Origin: Verrucomicrobiota bacterium
GTDB taxonomy: Bacteria > Verrucomicrobiota > Verrucomicrobiia > Opitutales > Opitutaceae
Length of the DNA: 22,217 nucleotides
Reading direction: 5' to 3'
NCBI GenBank assembly: GCA_023430825.1
Contig: JAEYYL010000400.1
Span: forward strand, 1 to 22,217
The first letter of the stretch is position 1. Each line of letters starts with the position of its first letter. Positions 5,112 to 13,239 of the stretch are shown one piece after another. The position numbers were made by a program, and so were the translations under genes. Below the pieces are notes generated by a model, which saw nothing but the letters and a program-made list of their open reading frames with translations, ran no database searches and was not told where the DNA came from.

Positions 5112-8048
5112 ATGAAGTCTCCTCTTTTCCTGCGAAGTGTCCGGTCGTGCCTGTTTGCCGGAACGTTGGTCACGGCGGTCCCGCTCTCGGCGCAAAGCAC
5201 GGTCGATGACGTCCGGCGACCCGAAGGCGAGCCGGTGACGCTTTCGACCTTCGTGGTCAGCACGAACAAAGACGTCGGCTACGCGGCCGCGAGCACGCTG
5301 GCGGGCAGCCGGCTCAATACCGATCTGAAGGACATCGCTGCGCCGATCTCGGTTTTCACGAAAGAGTTCATCGAAGACCTGGGCGCCGTGACCGTGAACG
5401 ACGCGCTCGAATTCGCGCTGAACACGGTGACGGATTACGACACCACGGGGAACGGCATCGTGGAGAGCAATTTTCAGACGCGCATGCGCGGTATCTCCGG
5501 CGCGGGTCGGGCGCGCAACTACATGGCGACGGGGCTGAACCTCGATTTCTATAACACCGAGCGGCTGGATTTCTCGCGCGGACCGAACTCGGTGCTCTTC
5601 GGCATCGGTTCGCCGGCGGGTATCATCAATACCACTACAAAAGCCGCACGGACCGACCGCGACTTCGGCTCGGTGCAGGCCATCGTCGGCAGTTACGGGG
5701 AGCGGCGGGCGTCGTTGGATTACAACGAGAGCCTGACCGGTAATTTTGCGCTGCGCGTGAATGCGCTCTGGCAGGACAAGGATGGCTATCGCGATTTCGA
5801 GTTTCAGGACAAGAAAGCCGGGGCGCTGGCCGGCACGTGGCGTCCCTTTGAAAAGACCACGGTGCGTTTCGAGGGCGAGCGCATCGAGATTGTGGAGAAC
5901 CGCGCCCGTCCGTGGACGCCGTTCGAAGCGTATAAAGGCTGGGAAGCCGCGGGATCGCCCGGCGCGCACACGGCGACGACGTGGGGCACGGCGCCGACGG
6001 GCACGGTCAACGCCGCGGGCGGCGCGATTGTTTTCATGTCGGACGGTGTCTGGGCGGACCAGTTTGTCTGGAATGTCGGCAATCAACAATTCCGGTGGTC
6101 GGACGGGCAGACGCCCGCCATCCCGGGTCTCAACACCCCGCCGAACGAACTCGATTTCAGCGTGGTCCCGCGGAACGCGAATCCGCTGGGCGCAGGGGCG
6201 CGGAGCAATTCCGACGCGAAGGTCGGCAGCCTCTTCATCGAGCAGCAGATCGGCCGCAATCTCTTCATCGAACTCGCCGCGGCGGGTGAATACGAGGAAC
6301 GCGACATTGTTTCGCCGATGAATTTCGGCACGTATCGCGTGCGCCAGGACGCGAACGCGTTTCTGCCGACGTTCGACAGCAACGGTATCCAGACTGGCAT
6401 GACGGCTAATCCGAACCTCGGTCGCACGGTGCTGATCTCCAGCGGCGGGTTTGGGCAGGACAGCCACATCTGGAGAAAGTATTTCCGCGAGGAATACCGC
6501 GCGACGGGCGCCTACAACCTGGACTTCAAGGAGATTCTCAACGACTCGACGTGGGGGCGGATTCTTGGCCATCATCGGCTGGCCGCGCTCTACTCGGAGA
6601 AAGGCAACGAGTCGGAGCGACGCACGGGGCGTTGGGTGAACGCGCATCCGACCCGCGCGCAGCCGTCGTATTTCCACAACGACAACCGCATCTTCTGGGG
6701 CAACTACTACGATCCCTTTGCGCCCAACGAAATGGACCGTGGCATGCAGGATCCGTTTGCCGCGCTCGCGGCCGCGGGCACCAGGCCGATGGCGAACCGC
6801 GCGGGCGTGAGTGTGATGCCCTCGCTGGAAAACCGCATCTGGGAGTGGAGTCGCAACGAGACCAAGACCTCGATGTTCGCGATGCAGAATTATTTTTGGA
6901 ACGACCGGCTGATCGGTCTCTTCGGGTGGCGCACCGACGAGGAGGATCTCTACGGATTCACCCAAGTCGTCGAACCCGGGAGCGCCGCGGTGCGCGGTTT
7001 CACCCGGAGTGGCAAGCTGCGTTCGGTGACCGGCGATACGTTCACGCGTGGCGTTGTCTTCCACGTCCTGCCCGAGCGCCTTTCGCTCTACTATAACCGC
7101 GCGAATAATTTTCAGGACAACGGCGTGTCCGAAGTGATCGGGCCGGTGGGGAATCTCACGTCCATCGGCAATCGGACGGGCGAGGGCGAAGATGCGGGCG
7201 TCAAGTTCTGGCTCTTTGACGGCAAGATCGGCGCGTCGCTCGGTTGGTATCGAACCTCCGACGCCAACCAGAACGTCGCGATGGACGGCAACTACTTCGT
7301 CTGGGCCGAGGCGATCTGGACGGCGATGGGTCAGACGGTCGATCTCGCCGGCCGTGATACGCGCAGCCTGGAGAGTGAAGGCTACGAGTTCGAACTGACG
7401 GCGAATCCGACGCCTCAGATCACGCTCACGTTCAATTTGAAGAACGCGGAAACGGTCAGCAGCCGACTCTTCCCCTGGGGCAAGGCGTATCTCGCGGAGA
7501 ATCGCGCGGCGTGGCAGGCGGCGAACCAAAGCACGCCCATCGAACAGCCCGGCGTTCCCGCGGGTTCGACGATCGGCAGCCTCATTCAAGGATTGGACGA
7601 TCTCATGGTCGTGCTGACCGCACCCGAAGGCCGTTCTCCGTTTCAGGATCGTGAAACCACCGCCAACTTCTTTGGCCGTTACCGTTTCAGCAACGACAGT
7701 CGCTTCAAGGGCCTGGCGTTCGGTGCCGGGGTTCAATATCGCGGCGAGTCGCTCATCGCGTATCGCACGGTGACGGACGATCAGCCGGTTTATTCTCCGG
7801 ACTACACCCTAGGGAATGCGATGATTTCCTACGGGCGAAAGCTCTCCGACAAGCTGCACCTCAAGCTTCAGCTCAACATCGACAATCTGTTCGATCTGCA
7901 GGATCCTCAACCGGTGGCCGGCGCTGAACCCACCGGTGCGAGCCGGGCGACCTTCGAAAATCTCGGCCTGCTGTATAACGGCGTCGCTTACACCGTGCAT
8001 CTGCCGGTGCCGCGCACGTATCGACTGACGGCGACCTTGAGCTTCTAA
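5112..8048 (+). CDS. TonB-dependent outer-membrane receptor
   Basis: A 978-residue outer-membrane transporter. A signal peptide (MKSPLFLRSVRSCLFAG... to about residue 27, ending SAQ) supports ATG 5112; the 31 codons upstream in frame are arginine-rich and not signal-like. A TonB-box-like stretch (EPVTLSTFVVST, about 37-48) leads to the GYAAASTLAGSRLNTDL signature common in Opitutaceae receptors, then the plug domain (about 65-190: ISVFTKEFIEDLGA, RMRGISG, LDFSRGPNSVLFG, SPAGIINTTTK). The remainder is a 22-stranded-barrel type sequence ending in Phe (RLTATLSF), the usual outer-membrane insertion signal. It lies between a LacI regulator and a secreted glycosidase, on the same strand as both, and is followed by a strong terminator, so it probably forms its own unit importing an oligosaccharide. 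Confidence 0.95.
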   Translation: MKSPLFLRSVRSCLFAGTLVTAVPLSAQSTVDDVRRPEGEPVTLSTFVVSTNKDVGYAAASTLAGSRLNTDLKDIAAPISVFTKEFIEDLGAVTVNDALEFALNTVTDYDTTGNGIVESNFQTRMRGISGAGRARNYMATGLNLDFYNTERLDFSRGPNSVLFGIGSPAGIINTTTKAARTDRDFGSVQAIVGSYGERRASLDYNESLTGNFALRVNALWQDKDGYRDFEFQDKKAGALAGTWRPFEKTTVRFEGERIEIVENRARPWTPFEAYKGWEAAGSPGAHTATTWGTAPTGTVNAAGGAIVFMSDGVWADQFVWNVGNQQFRWSDGQTPAIPGLNTPPNELDFSVVPRNANPLGAGARSNSDAKVGSLFIEQQIGRNLFIELAAAGEYEERDIVSPMNFGTYRVRQDANAFLPTFDSNGIQTGMTANPNLGRTVLISSGGFGQDSHIWRKYFREEYRATGAYNLDFKEILNDSTWGRILGHHRLAALYSEKGNESERRTGRWVNAHPTRAQPSYFHNDNRIFWGNYYDPFAPNEMDRGMQDPFAALAAAGTRPMANRAGVSVMPSLENRIWEWSRNETKTSMFAMQNYFWNDRLIGLFGWRTDEEDLYGFTQVVEPGSAAVRGFTRSGKLRSVTGDTFTRGVVFHVLPERLSLYYNRANNFQDNGVSEVIGPVGNLTSIGNRTGEGEDAGVKFWLFDGKIGASLGWYRTSDANQNVAMDGNYFVWAEAIWTAMGQTVDLAGRDTRSLESEGYEFELTANPTPQITLTFNLKNAETVSSRLFPWGKAYLAENRAAWQAANQSTPIEQPGVPAGSTIGSLIQGLDDLMVVLTAPEGRSPFQDRETTANFFGRYRFSNDSRFKGLAFGAGVQYRGESLIAYRTVTDDQPVYSPDYTLGNAMISYGRKLSDKLHLKLQLNIDNLFDLQDPQPVAGAEPTGASRATFENLGLLYNGVAYTVHLPVPRTYRLTATLSF

Positions 8049-8080
8049 CGCGAGCGAGAGACTTTCTCACACCGCTTCTC

Positions 8081-8110
8081 GCGGCGGCCCGCCCCGGCCG
8101 CCGCTTTTTT
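8081..8110 (+). terminator. Intrinsic terminator after the TonB receptor
   Basis: GCGGCGGCC (8081-8089), a 6-base loop, the perfect complement GGCCGCCGC (8096-8104), then six T (8105-8110). It lies 33 bases after the receptor stop and before the glycosidase, so the glycosidase should have its own promoter. Confidence 0.9.
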
Positions 8111-8135
8111 GTTCACGACCCACCCTTGATATCAA

Positions 8136-8151
8136 AGCGTGACGTTTCGCT
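8136..8151. promoter_or_regulatory. Candidate LacI-type operator upstream of the glycosidase
   Basis: AGCGTGACGTTTCGCT is a 16-base imperfect palindrome (6 of 8 pairs) with a central CG, the usual architecture of LacI/GalR operators. It sits between the receptor terminator and the glycosidase start, 85 bases before the ATG. Confidence 0.4.
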
Positions 8152-8235
8152 CGTGCGGGTCATTCCCTGCTCGCGGCGATGCCGCCCGGTCCGAACGCAG
8201 TCACGCGGCCAATCGGCCTAAGCCCACGAATTCCC

Positions 8236-9639
8236 ATGCACGCGCCACGAATCCTCCTCATCCTTCTGACGATCGCTTCCGCGGCCATGGCCGGCGTGCC
8301 GCGGCTGCAGGTGAGCGAGAACGGGCGGTTCCTGGTGACCGCGGAGCAGGAGCCGTTTTTCTATCTCGGGGACACTGCGTGGCAGATGTTGTATCGGATG
8401 GATCGCGGCGAGATCGATGTTTACCTGCGCGATCGCGCGGAGAAGCGGTTCACCGTCGTGCAATGCGTGATCCTCGGGGAACTCGACGGACTCGAAACGC
8501 CGAATCGCGAAGGGCATTTGCCCTTGCGTGAGCTTGATCCCGCGCGGCCGAACGAGGCGTTTTTCGAACTGGTGGATTACACGGTGACGCGGGCGGCGGA
8601 GCTGGGGCTTTATGTGGCGCTGCTGCCGACATGGGGATCGCACGTCGAGGACAAGCCGCATCCGCTGTTCAAAAACTATCATCCGTTCAACGAGCAGAAC
8701 GCGCGGGCTTACGGAGCGTTCGTGGGGCGGCGTTATCGGGACCGGACGAATGTGATCTGGATGCTGGGCGGGGATCGCAATCCGACCGGACACGAGGCGA
8801 TCTGGAACGCGATGGCGGCGGGAATCCGCGCGCACGATGCGGAAGCGTTGATGACGTATCATTGTCAGGGATACGCATCGGCGGCGCGTTACTGGCGCGA
8901 CGCGGCGTGGCTGGATTTCAATCTGATCCAATCGGGGCACGCCCGGTTCTCGACGCGGAACTGGCAGATGATCGAGCGCGAGCATGGGACGCCGCCGACG
9001 CGGCCGGTGTTCGATGCGGAGCCGGGCTACGAGGATCATCCCGCGGCGTTTGATCCGGCGAACCCGCGTTTCACGGATTACGATGTGCGCAAGGCGGCGT
9101 ATTGGGCGGTGTTCGCGGGGGCGTTTGGGCACACGTATGGGCACCACAGTGTGTGGCAGACGTATCGCCCCGGGCGGGACACGCCGATTCTGGAGCCGTC
9201 GATGGGTTGGCGGGAGGCGTTGGGCGCACCGGGAGCGTTGCAGATGCAGCATCTGCGGGCGCTGATGGAATCGCGGCCCTTTCTCACGCGAATTCCGGAT
9301 CAGAGCCTGGTGAAGGACGTCGGCACCGACACCGATCACCTGCGGGTGACGCGGGATGGGACGAAGGGAGAAAAGGATGCGACGACGATTCTGGTTTATC
9401 TGCCGATCATGCGGGAGGTAGGGATCGACACGTCGGTGATCGCGGGCGAACGCTTGAGAAGCTGGTGGTTCGATCCGCGCACGGGTGCGGCGCGGCTGAT
9501 CGGTGAATCGCCTAATATCGGAAACTACGAGCGACCGAAGGAGCAGCGCATCCGCTCGGGTGAAGGCGGACCGGACTGGGTGCTGGTCATTGATGACGCA
9601 GCGGCGGGTCATGGGCCGCCGGGGCGGGCGGCGGAGTAG
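8236..9639 (+). CDS. Secreted DUF4038 glycoside hydrolase (GH140 apiosidase-like)
   Basis: A 467-residue enzyme. ATG 8236 gives a clean signal peptide (MHAPRILLILLTIASAAMA, cut before Gly20). The DUF4038 catalytic (beta/alpha)8 domain spans about 24-365: FFYLGDTAWQML, VVQCVILGE, LYVALLPTWG, TNVIWMLGGDRNPTG, YHCQGYASA, VFDAEPGYEDH, YGHHSVWQTY, LMESRPF and PDQSLV. A C-terminal domain of the putative collagen-binding type follows (about 370-460: ATTILVYLP, WWFDPRTGAA). Asp180 in GGDRNP and Glu262 in DAEPGYE lie where the acid/base Asp and nucleophile Glu of GH140 are expected. GH140 founders release D-apiose from rhamnogalacturonan II, but most DUF4038 proteins have no tested substrate, so apiosidase is only the closest guess. 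Its setting beside a TonB receptor, importer and sulfatases supports glycan breakdown in periplasm or outside. Confidence 0.88.
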   Translation: MHAPRILLILLTIASAAMAGVPRLQVSENGRFLVTAEQEPFFYLGDTAWQMLYRMDRGEIDVYLRDRAEKRFTVVQCVILGELDGLETPNREGHLPLRELDPARPNEAFFELVDYTVTRAAELGLYVALLPTWGSHVEDKPHPLFKNYHPFNEQNARAYGAFVGRRYRDRTNVIWMLGGDRNPTGHEAIWNAMAAGIRAHDAEALMTYHCQGYASAARYWRDAAWLDFNLIQSGHARFSTRNWQMIEREHGTPPTRPVFDAEPGYEDHPAAFDPANPRFTDYDVRKAAYWAVFAGAFGHTYGHHSVWQTYRPGRDTPILEPSMGWREALGAPGALQMQHLRALMESRPFLTRIPDQSLVKDVGTDTDHLRVTRDGTKGEKDATTILVYLPIMREVGIDTSVIAGERLRSWWFDPRTGAARLIGESPNIGNYERPKEQRIRSGEGGPDWVLVIDDAAAGHGPPGRAAE

Positions 9640-9699
9640 GAGGCGACGGGTCGAGCCGCGTCGCCGAAAGCGGCGTGGCGCCGCCGCGCTTCGTGGTAA

Positions 9700-11094
9700 T
9701 TACGCGGACTGGGCGTCGGCTTCGATGACGCCGAGTTTGCGGATGCGACCGGTGTTGACCTGGCGGGCGAACCAGAAGGCGACCGCGGTGGCGATCACTC
9801 CGCAGAAGACGAGGTAGAGGAAACCGCTTTCGTAATCGTAGGCGGTGGCGGCGCCGACGGCGGTGGTCGTGGTCAGGGCAGTGATGGTGGTGATCCAGAG
9901 GCCGACGCCGTTGTTGATGAAAATGATCGCGACGCCGCGTGTGATGCCGATGCCGGAGGAGACCGTGCCGAGACGATCGCGGGGGACGAAATCGAACATC
10001 ATCGAAACGGTGCAAACGACGCCCATGTTGCCCACGCCCGTGTGCAAGAGCCAGTAGGTGAGCACGGCTGAGTAGGGCGGAGGGCCGTCGCCGGTGCGAA
10101 GTTTGAGGTAGAGAAAAAAGGCGAGGTGGCAGGCGGTGACCGTGGCGGCGAGCACCTTGAACAACACGAGGCGGTCCATGCGGTCGGCGAGCCAGCCGCC
10201 GAGCGGCAGGCACACGAGCAAGGTGAACGGAGTGCCGAGCGCGATGATGTTGCCGTAGGTTTGTTTGGAGAAACCCCACTGGTCGGTGAAGAGCAGGGGA
10301 GTGAGGCTGCCGAAGCTGAGCCAGAAAATGATCTGCGCGAGTGCGACCGCGTAGAGTGCGAGCCATTGACGTTCGCCGAAGACATTGCGCAGGAATTCGC
10401 GCGCCGTCTGAGCGGCGAGGCGCAGGGTGGGGCGCGGCATGGGCGCGGGCAGCGTGGCGGGTGGCGTTTCGCGAATGCCGACGGAGACGAGGAGCAGGGA
10501 GCCCAGCGCGAGGGCGCTGGCGGTCCAGAAGACGAGGTGTTCGCCGGAGACGGAGCCGATTCCAGGCACGGCGAAGGTCTCGTCCCAGCGGCCGATCAAC
10601 ACCGCGAAAAAGAAGGCATACATGGCCTGGCGGGTGAACGTGAGCGTGGCGTTGGAGCGACCGCGTTGATGCGGCGGCACGACCTCGTTGATCAGCGATT
10701 CGTAAGGGCTGTCGACGTCGCGGAGCATCTCGTAGAGAAACAGCGCGGCGATGAGCAGCCAGAGCGTGTCGATCTGGGGAAGAAGGAGGCAGCCGATCGC
10801 GATGGTGGTCCAACCGACGAGGAGAAACGGTTTGCGGCGGCCCCAGCGCGTCCAGACGCGGTCGCTGGTATAGTTGCACGTCGCGCCGACGAAGATGTTG
10901 AAGAGCAGATTGAAGCTGCCGACGAGCGTGATGACGAACGGTGCGCTGACGAATTCGCGCAGCTTGAAGGTGATCGCGACGTTCGAGATCTGCTCGAAAA
11001 ACAGTTTCGCGGCCCACGGGCCCGCGAGGACGCCCACCCACAGCCAAGGGACTTTCTTCTGCCCGGTGCGAACGGGCCAGAGCGAGCGCGACAT
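9700..11094 (-). CDS. MFS sugar transporter (GPH/SUT-like symporter)
   Basis: A 464-residue inner-membrane carrier with about twelve hydrophobic segments. The loop between segments 2 and 3 carries SDRVWTRWGRRKPFLLVGW (about residues 75-93), the signature of glycoside-pentoside-hexuronide and sucrose-type symporters; a second R/K-rich loop, LADRMDRLVLFK, marks the second half. A third motif, YESLINEVVPPHQRGRSNA, follows segment 4. It most likely moves a mono- or oligosaccharide into the cytoplasm with a cation. ATG 11094 is preferred over the ATG at 11193, because the 33 extra residues are polar and unlike the family. It is convergent with the glycosidase and divergent from the sulfatases, with a LacI-type palindrome 103 bases upstream. 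Substrate cannot be predicted; a product of the adjacent glycosidase is the simplest guess. Confidence 0.9.
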   Translation of the reverse strand: MSRSLWPVRTGQKKVPWLWVGVLAGPWAAKLFFEQISNVAITFKLREFVSAPFVITLVGSFNLLFNIFVGATCNYTSDRVWTRWGRRKPFLLVGWTTIAIGCLLLPQIDTLWLLIAALFLYEMLRDVDSPYESLINEVVPPHQRGRSNATLTFTRQAMYAFFFAVLIGRWDETFAVPGIGSVSGEHLVFWTASALALGSLLLVSVGIRETPPATLPAPMPRPTLRLAAQTAREFLRNVFGERQWLALYAVALAQIIFWLSFGSLTPLLFTDQWGFSKQTYGNIIALGTPFTLLVCLPLGGWLADRMDRLVLFKVLAATVTACHLAFFLYLKLRTGDGPPPYSAVLTYWLLHTGVGNMGVVCTVSMMFDFVPRDRLGTVSSGIGITRGVAIIFINNGVGLWITTITALTTTTAVGAATAYDYESGFLYLVFCGVIATAVAFWFARQVNTGRIRKLGVIEADAQSA

Positions 11095-11196
11095 GAAAAA
11101 GGGGACGGGGGTGAAGGCTTCGACGGAGACCGATTCATCCGCCCGAGCGGATGAACGCGCGCCGAACGTGCGAGGCGGCGCCGCGATCACCAAGCG

Positions 11197-11208
11197 TGAA
11201 TCGTTTCA
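11197..11208. promoter_or_regulatory. LacI-type operator candidate (TGAATCGTTTCA)
   Basis: TGAATCGTTTCA is palindromic at five of six pairs with central CG, matching the general TGAAWCGWTTCA form of LacI/GalR operators. It lies 103 bases before the MFS start and 312 before the first sulfatase. CGTTTCATCT from this site recurs upstream of the TonB receptor. The LacI product at 3953-4984 is the obvious candidate binder. Confidence 0.5.
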
Positions 11209-11294
11209 TCTTGTTGAGGAAAGAGAGGCGAGTGAAACGCGGGCGGAATGAGTCTGACAAAGCCAGAACGATGCTGAAGACCTCCCGCGGATGG

Positions 11295-11343
11295 CGCGAA
11301 TGGACGCGAAGTTCAGGAATGAAATCGAATCCAGCTGCTTCAG
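11295..11343. repeat. Interspersed 49-bp repeat, copy 2 (intergenic)
   Basis: Second copy of the repeat at 3701-3749, 42/49 identical and in the same orientation on the + strand. Here it is non-coding, between the MFS gene and the first sulfatase. The immediate upstream bases (CGCGGATGGCGCGAATGG) are again a GCGRATGG-rich run, as in copy 1. Confidence 0.75.
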
Positions 11344-11519
11344 AAACCAGGCCGCTGTCGGGCGAAGCATCATTTTTCTTCGTTCGAAGGCGCGGTCATT
11401 GGCGGGGTGGGCTCATCCTAGGGAGCCCGCCGCAGCGGAGAGTGGAGAAACATTCAACATGATGATCGATTGGGGCGTTGCCGGCGGAAGCCGGCTCACT
11501 TGAGTGCGAGCAGCCCCTC

Positions 11520-13016
11520 ATGCGCCCCAATCTTCTGTTCATTATGACGGACCAGCAGAGGTTCGACGCGATGTCGGCCCACGGCGGCTGGATTCAGACG
11601 CCGGTGCTCGATGCGCTGGCGAAGGAAGGCGTCGATTTGCAGCGCCATTTTTCGCAGGCACCGGTGTGCGTGCCGTCGCGCTCATCGCTTTTCACCGGGC
11701 GTTATCCGCATGCGCACGGGGTGCTGGAAAACGACGCACGGCTGGCCCCGCACGAGGTGCATCTGTTGAAGGTGCTGAAACAAAACGGCTACGACATCGG
11801 CTATGTGGGAAAGAATCATCTGTTGCCGGATGAGGAGCTGCGGGCCAACGCGCGTTATCACGAACTGAGGGAGAACGGACCTGACGTATCGGCGGAGCGA
11901 GCCGCTTACGTGGCGCTCGAGCAGGCGTCGTTGGAACGGTTGCGGACGCATGGCTCCTTTGCCTCGGGCGCGTATCACGATTTCGATGACAACGTCACGA
12001 CCACCGGGATCGTGGCCGCGAAGGCCTGCGAGCTGTTGAACGAAGCGCCGGCGGGGCAGCCGTGGTGCGTGGTGGCGTCGTTTAGCGATCCGCATGTGCC
12101 GCATCTGGCGCCCCGCCGGTTCGAGAGGAGGTATCCGCCGGAATCGGTCAGGATGCCGGCATGGAAAGCGAGCGAATCGAGCCGTGAGCCGCCGCGGCTC
12201 GCCGTAAAACGGGGCGCGCAGAAAGTCGAGGCGGCCACGGAGGCGGAGCGTCGGCGGTATCTTTCGATCTACGGTGCGATGTGTTCGTTTGTGGATGAGC
12301 AGGTCGGACTGGTTCTGGAAACGCTGCGGCGGCGACCGGACGCGGAGCGCACGATCATCGTGTTCGTGTCGGATCACGGGGATTTCTGCTGGCATCACGG
12401 CCTGTGCAAGAAGGACCTCGTGCTCTACGACGATCTGCTGCACGTGCCCGCGGTGATTCACTGGCCGCGGCAGCTCGCGCCTACGGCGGTCGCGCACACG
12501 CTGAGCGAGCACGTCGACATCATGCCGACGCTGTTGGAGCTCGCGGAAATACCGTTCCCGTTTGGCTGCCAGGGTCGATCGTTGGTGCCGTTGTTGCGGG
12601 GAAAGACGGCGGTGCATCGTGAGGAGATTCATGGCGAGGTGTGTTATCCGTGGATGCGCAGCGGCTATGCGACCTTCGAGGCATTTCGCCGCGCGTGGGA
12701 CGAGGCGCGGGCAAAAAAAGGAGAGCCGGTCGCGCCGCCGCCTTACAACGTTCCGGGCGACTACACGAAGTGCGTGCGCACGGCGCGTTGGAAATACATC
12801 TGGTTCGGCGACGGGTTTGAGGAACTCTACGATTTGCAGGCGGACCCGGCGGAGTCGATGAATCGGGCGGACGATGCCGCGTTGAAACCGGTGTTGGCAG
12901 AACTGCGATTGCGCTTGCTGGAATGGGCGGTGCTCACGGCGGATCCGCGCAGCCCGGCGACGGAGAAGCGTCAGCTGGCGGAGTTCGATCGATGGAATTT
13001 CCCGGCGAACGCATGA
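11520..13016 (+). CDS. Type I (S1) sulfatase, no signal peptide
   Basis: A 498-residue arylsulfatase-superfamily enzyme that hydrolyses sulfate esters. The N-terminus MRPNLLFIMTDQQRFD begins directly with the first strand and metal site, as in cytosolic members; no signal peptide or lipobox precedes it. The formylglycine signature is CVPSRSSLFTGRYPHAHG with Cys50 as the residue to be modified, the Cys-type C-x-P-x-R. Further motifs: YVGKNHL, FSDPHVPH, the second metal site FVSDHGDFCWHHGLCKK (Asp near residue 284), HVDIMPTLLELAEI, QGRSLVPLL and the C-terminal RTARWKYIW. The start at 11520 is set by homology; the frame continues 42 bases upstream to a TTG that adds nothing family-like. Its stop overlaps the ATG of a small downstream frame (ATGA). 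Substrate is unknown; the context suggests a sulfated sugar taken up by the divergent MFS carrier. Confidence 0.93.
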   Translation: MRPNLLFIMTDQQRFDAMSAHGGWIQTPVLDALAKEGVDLQRHFSQAPVCVPSRSSLFTGRYPHAHGVLENDARLAPHEVHLLKVLKQNGYDIGYVGKNHLLPDEELRANARYHELRENGPDVSAERAAYVALEQASLERLRTHGSFASGAYHDFDDNVTTTGIVAAKACELLNEAPAGQPWCVVASFSDPHVPHLAPRRFERRYPPESVRMPAWKASESSREPPRLAVKRGAQKVEAATEAERRRYLSIYGAMCSFVDEQVGLVLETLRRRPDAERTIIVFVSDHGDFCWHHGLCKKDLVLYDDLLHVPAVIHWPRQLAPTAVAHTLSEHVDIMPTLLELAEIPFPFGCQGRSLVPLLRGKTAVHREEIHGEVCYPWMRSGYATFEAFRRAWDEARAKKGEPVAPPPYNVPGDYTKCVRTARWKYIWFGDGFEELYDLQADPAESMNRADDAALKPVLAELRLRLLEWAVLTADPRSPATEKRQLAEFDRWNFPANA

Positions 13017-13204
13017 GCGCGCATCCGGCTTCGATTTATTTGCTCGTGGCTCAAGCGAACGGATTTTCGAGTGGGGAGATGGCGGGCTTCGGCAAGCTGG
13101 AGGAAACTGTCACCGTGAAACGGATACTGGATGCGATCTATGTTTCGTCGGCGAGCGGGCGAGAGGTGCGGCTCGATGCCGCGGCGGCGGGCGCGGCGCC
13201 CTGA
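13013..13204 (+). pseudogene. 63-codon remnant resembling the C-terminus of a Gfo/Idh/MocA oxidoreductase
   Basis: The ATG overlaps the sulfatase stop as ATGA. The 63-residue product ends with VTVKRILDAIYVSSASGREVRL plus an Ala-rich tail; the pattern (R-V/I-LDAIY-x-SS-x-SGREVRL) is how Gfo/Idh/MocA sugar dehydrogenases typically finish. The dinucleotide-binding Rossmann half and EKP motif are absent, so it cannot be an active enzyme. I read it as what is left after deletion of a dehydrogenase gene that once stood between the two sulfatases. It might still be translated through coupling. The match is from pattern memory on about 20 residues, so it is not secure. Confidence 0.45.
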
Positions 13205-13239
13205 GTTTTTTTCGATCAACGTTTGTCTTGTTAAAAACC

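Larger units (their letters stand above)
11095..11519. other. Divergent intergenic region, MFS / sulfatase
   Basis: A 425-bp interval with no credible gene. It holds a LacI-type palindrome (11197-11208) nearer the MFS gene and copy 2 of the interspersed repeat (11295-11343) in the middle. Promoters for both flanking genes should lie here, but I cannot point to convincing -35/-10 pairs. Confidence 0.6.

Noticed and set aside
4998..7736. A 912-codon open frame antisense to the TonB receptor
   Set aside because: It is very rich in Arg, Ala and Val, shows no domain or signal, and mirrors the codon bias of the strongly supported receptor gene. Long antisense frames are expected at this GC content.
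8218..9612. A 464-codon frame antisense to the glycosidase
   Set aside because: The composition is arginine/proline-rich and low in complexity, while the opposite strand encodes a clear DUF4038 enzyme with signal peptide.
9664..9677. CGCCG-AAAG-CGGCG hairpin between the glycosidase and MFS genes as a two-way terminator
   Set aside because: The stem is only 5 bp and no U-rich tail follows in either direction.
10126..11154. A 342-codon frame antisense to the MFS gene
   Set aside because: Highly charged Glu/Arg/Gly-rich product without any family motif. The other strand has an unambiguous transporter.
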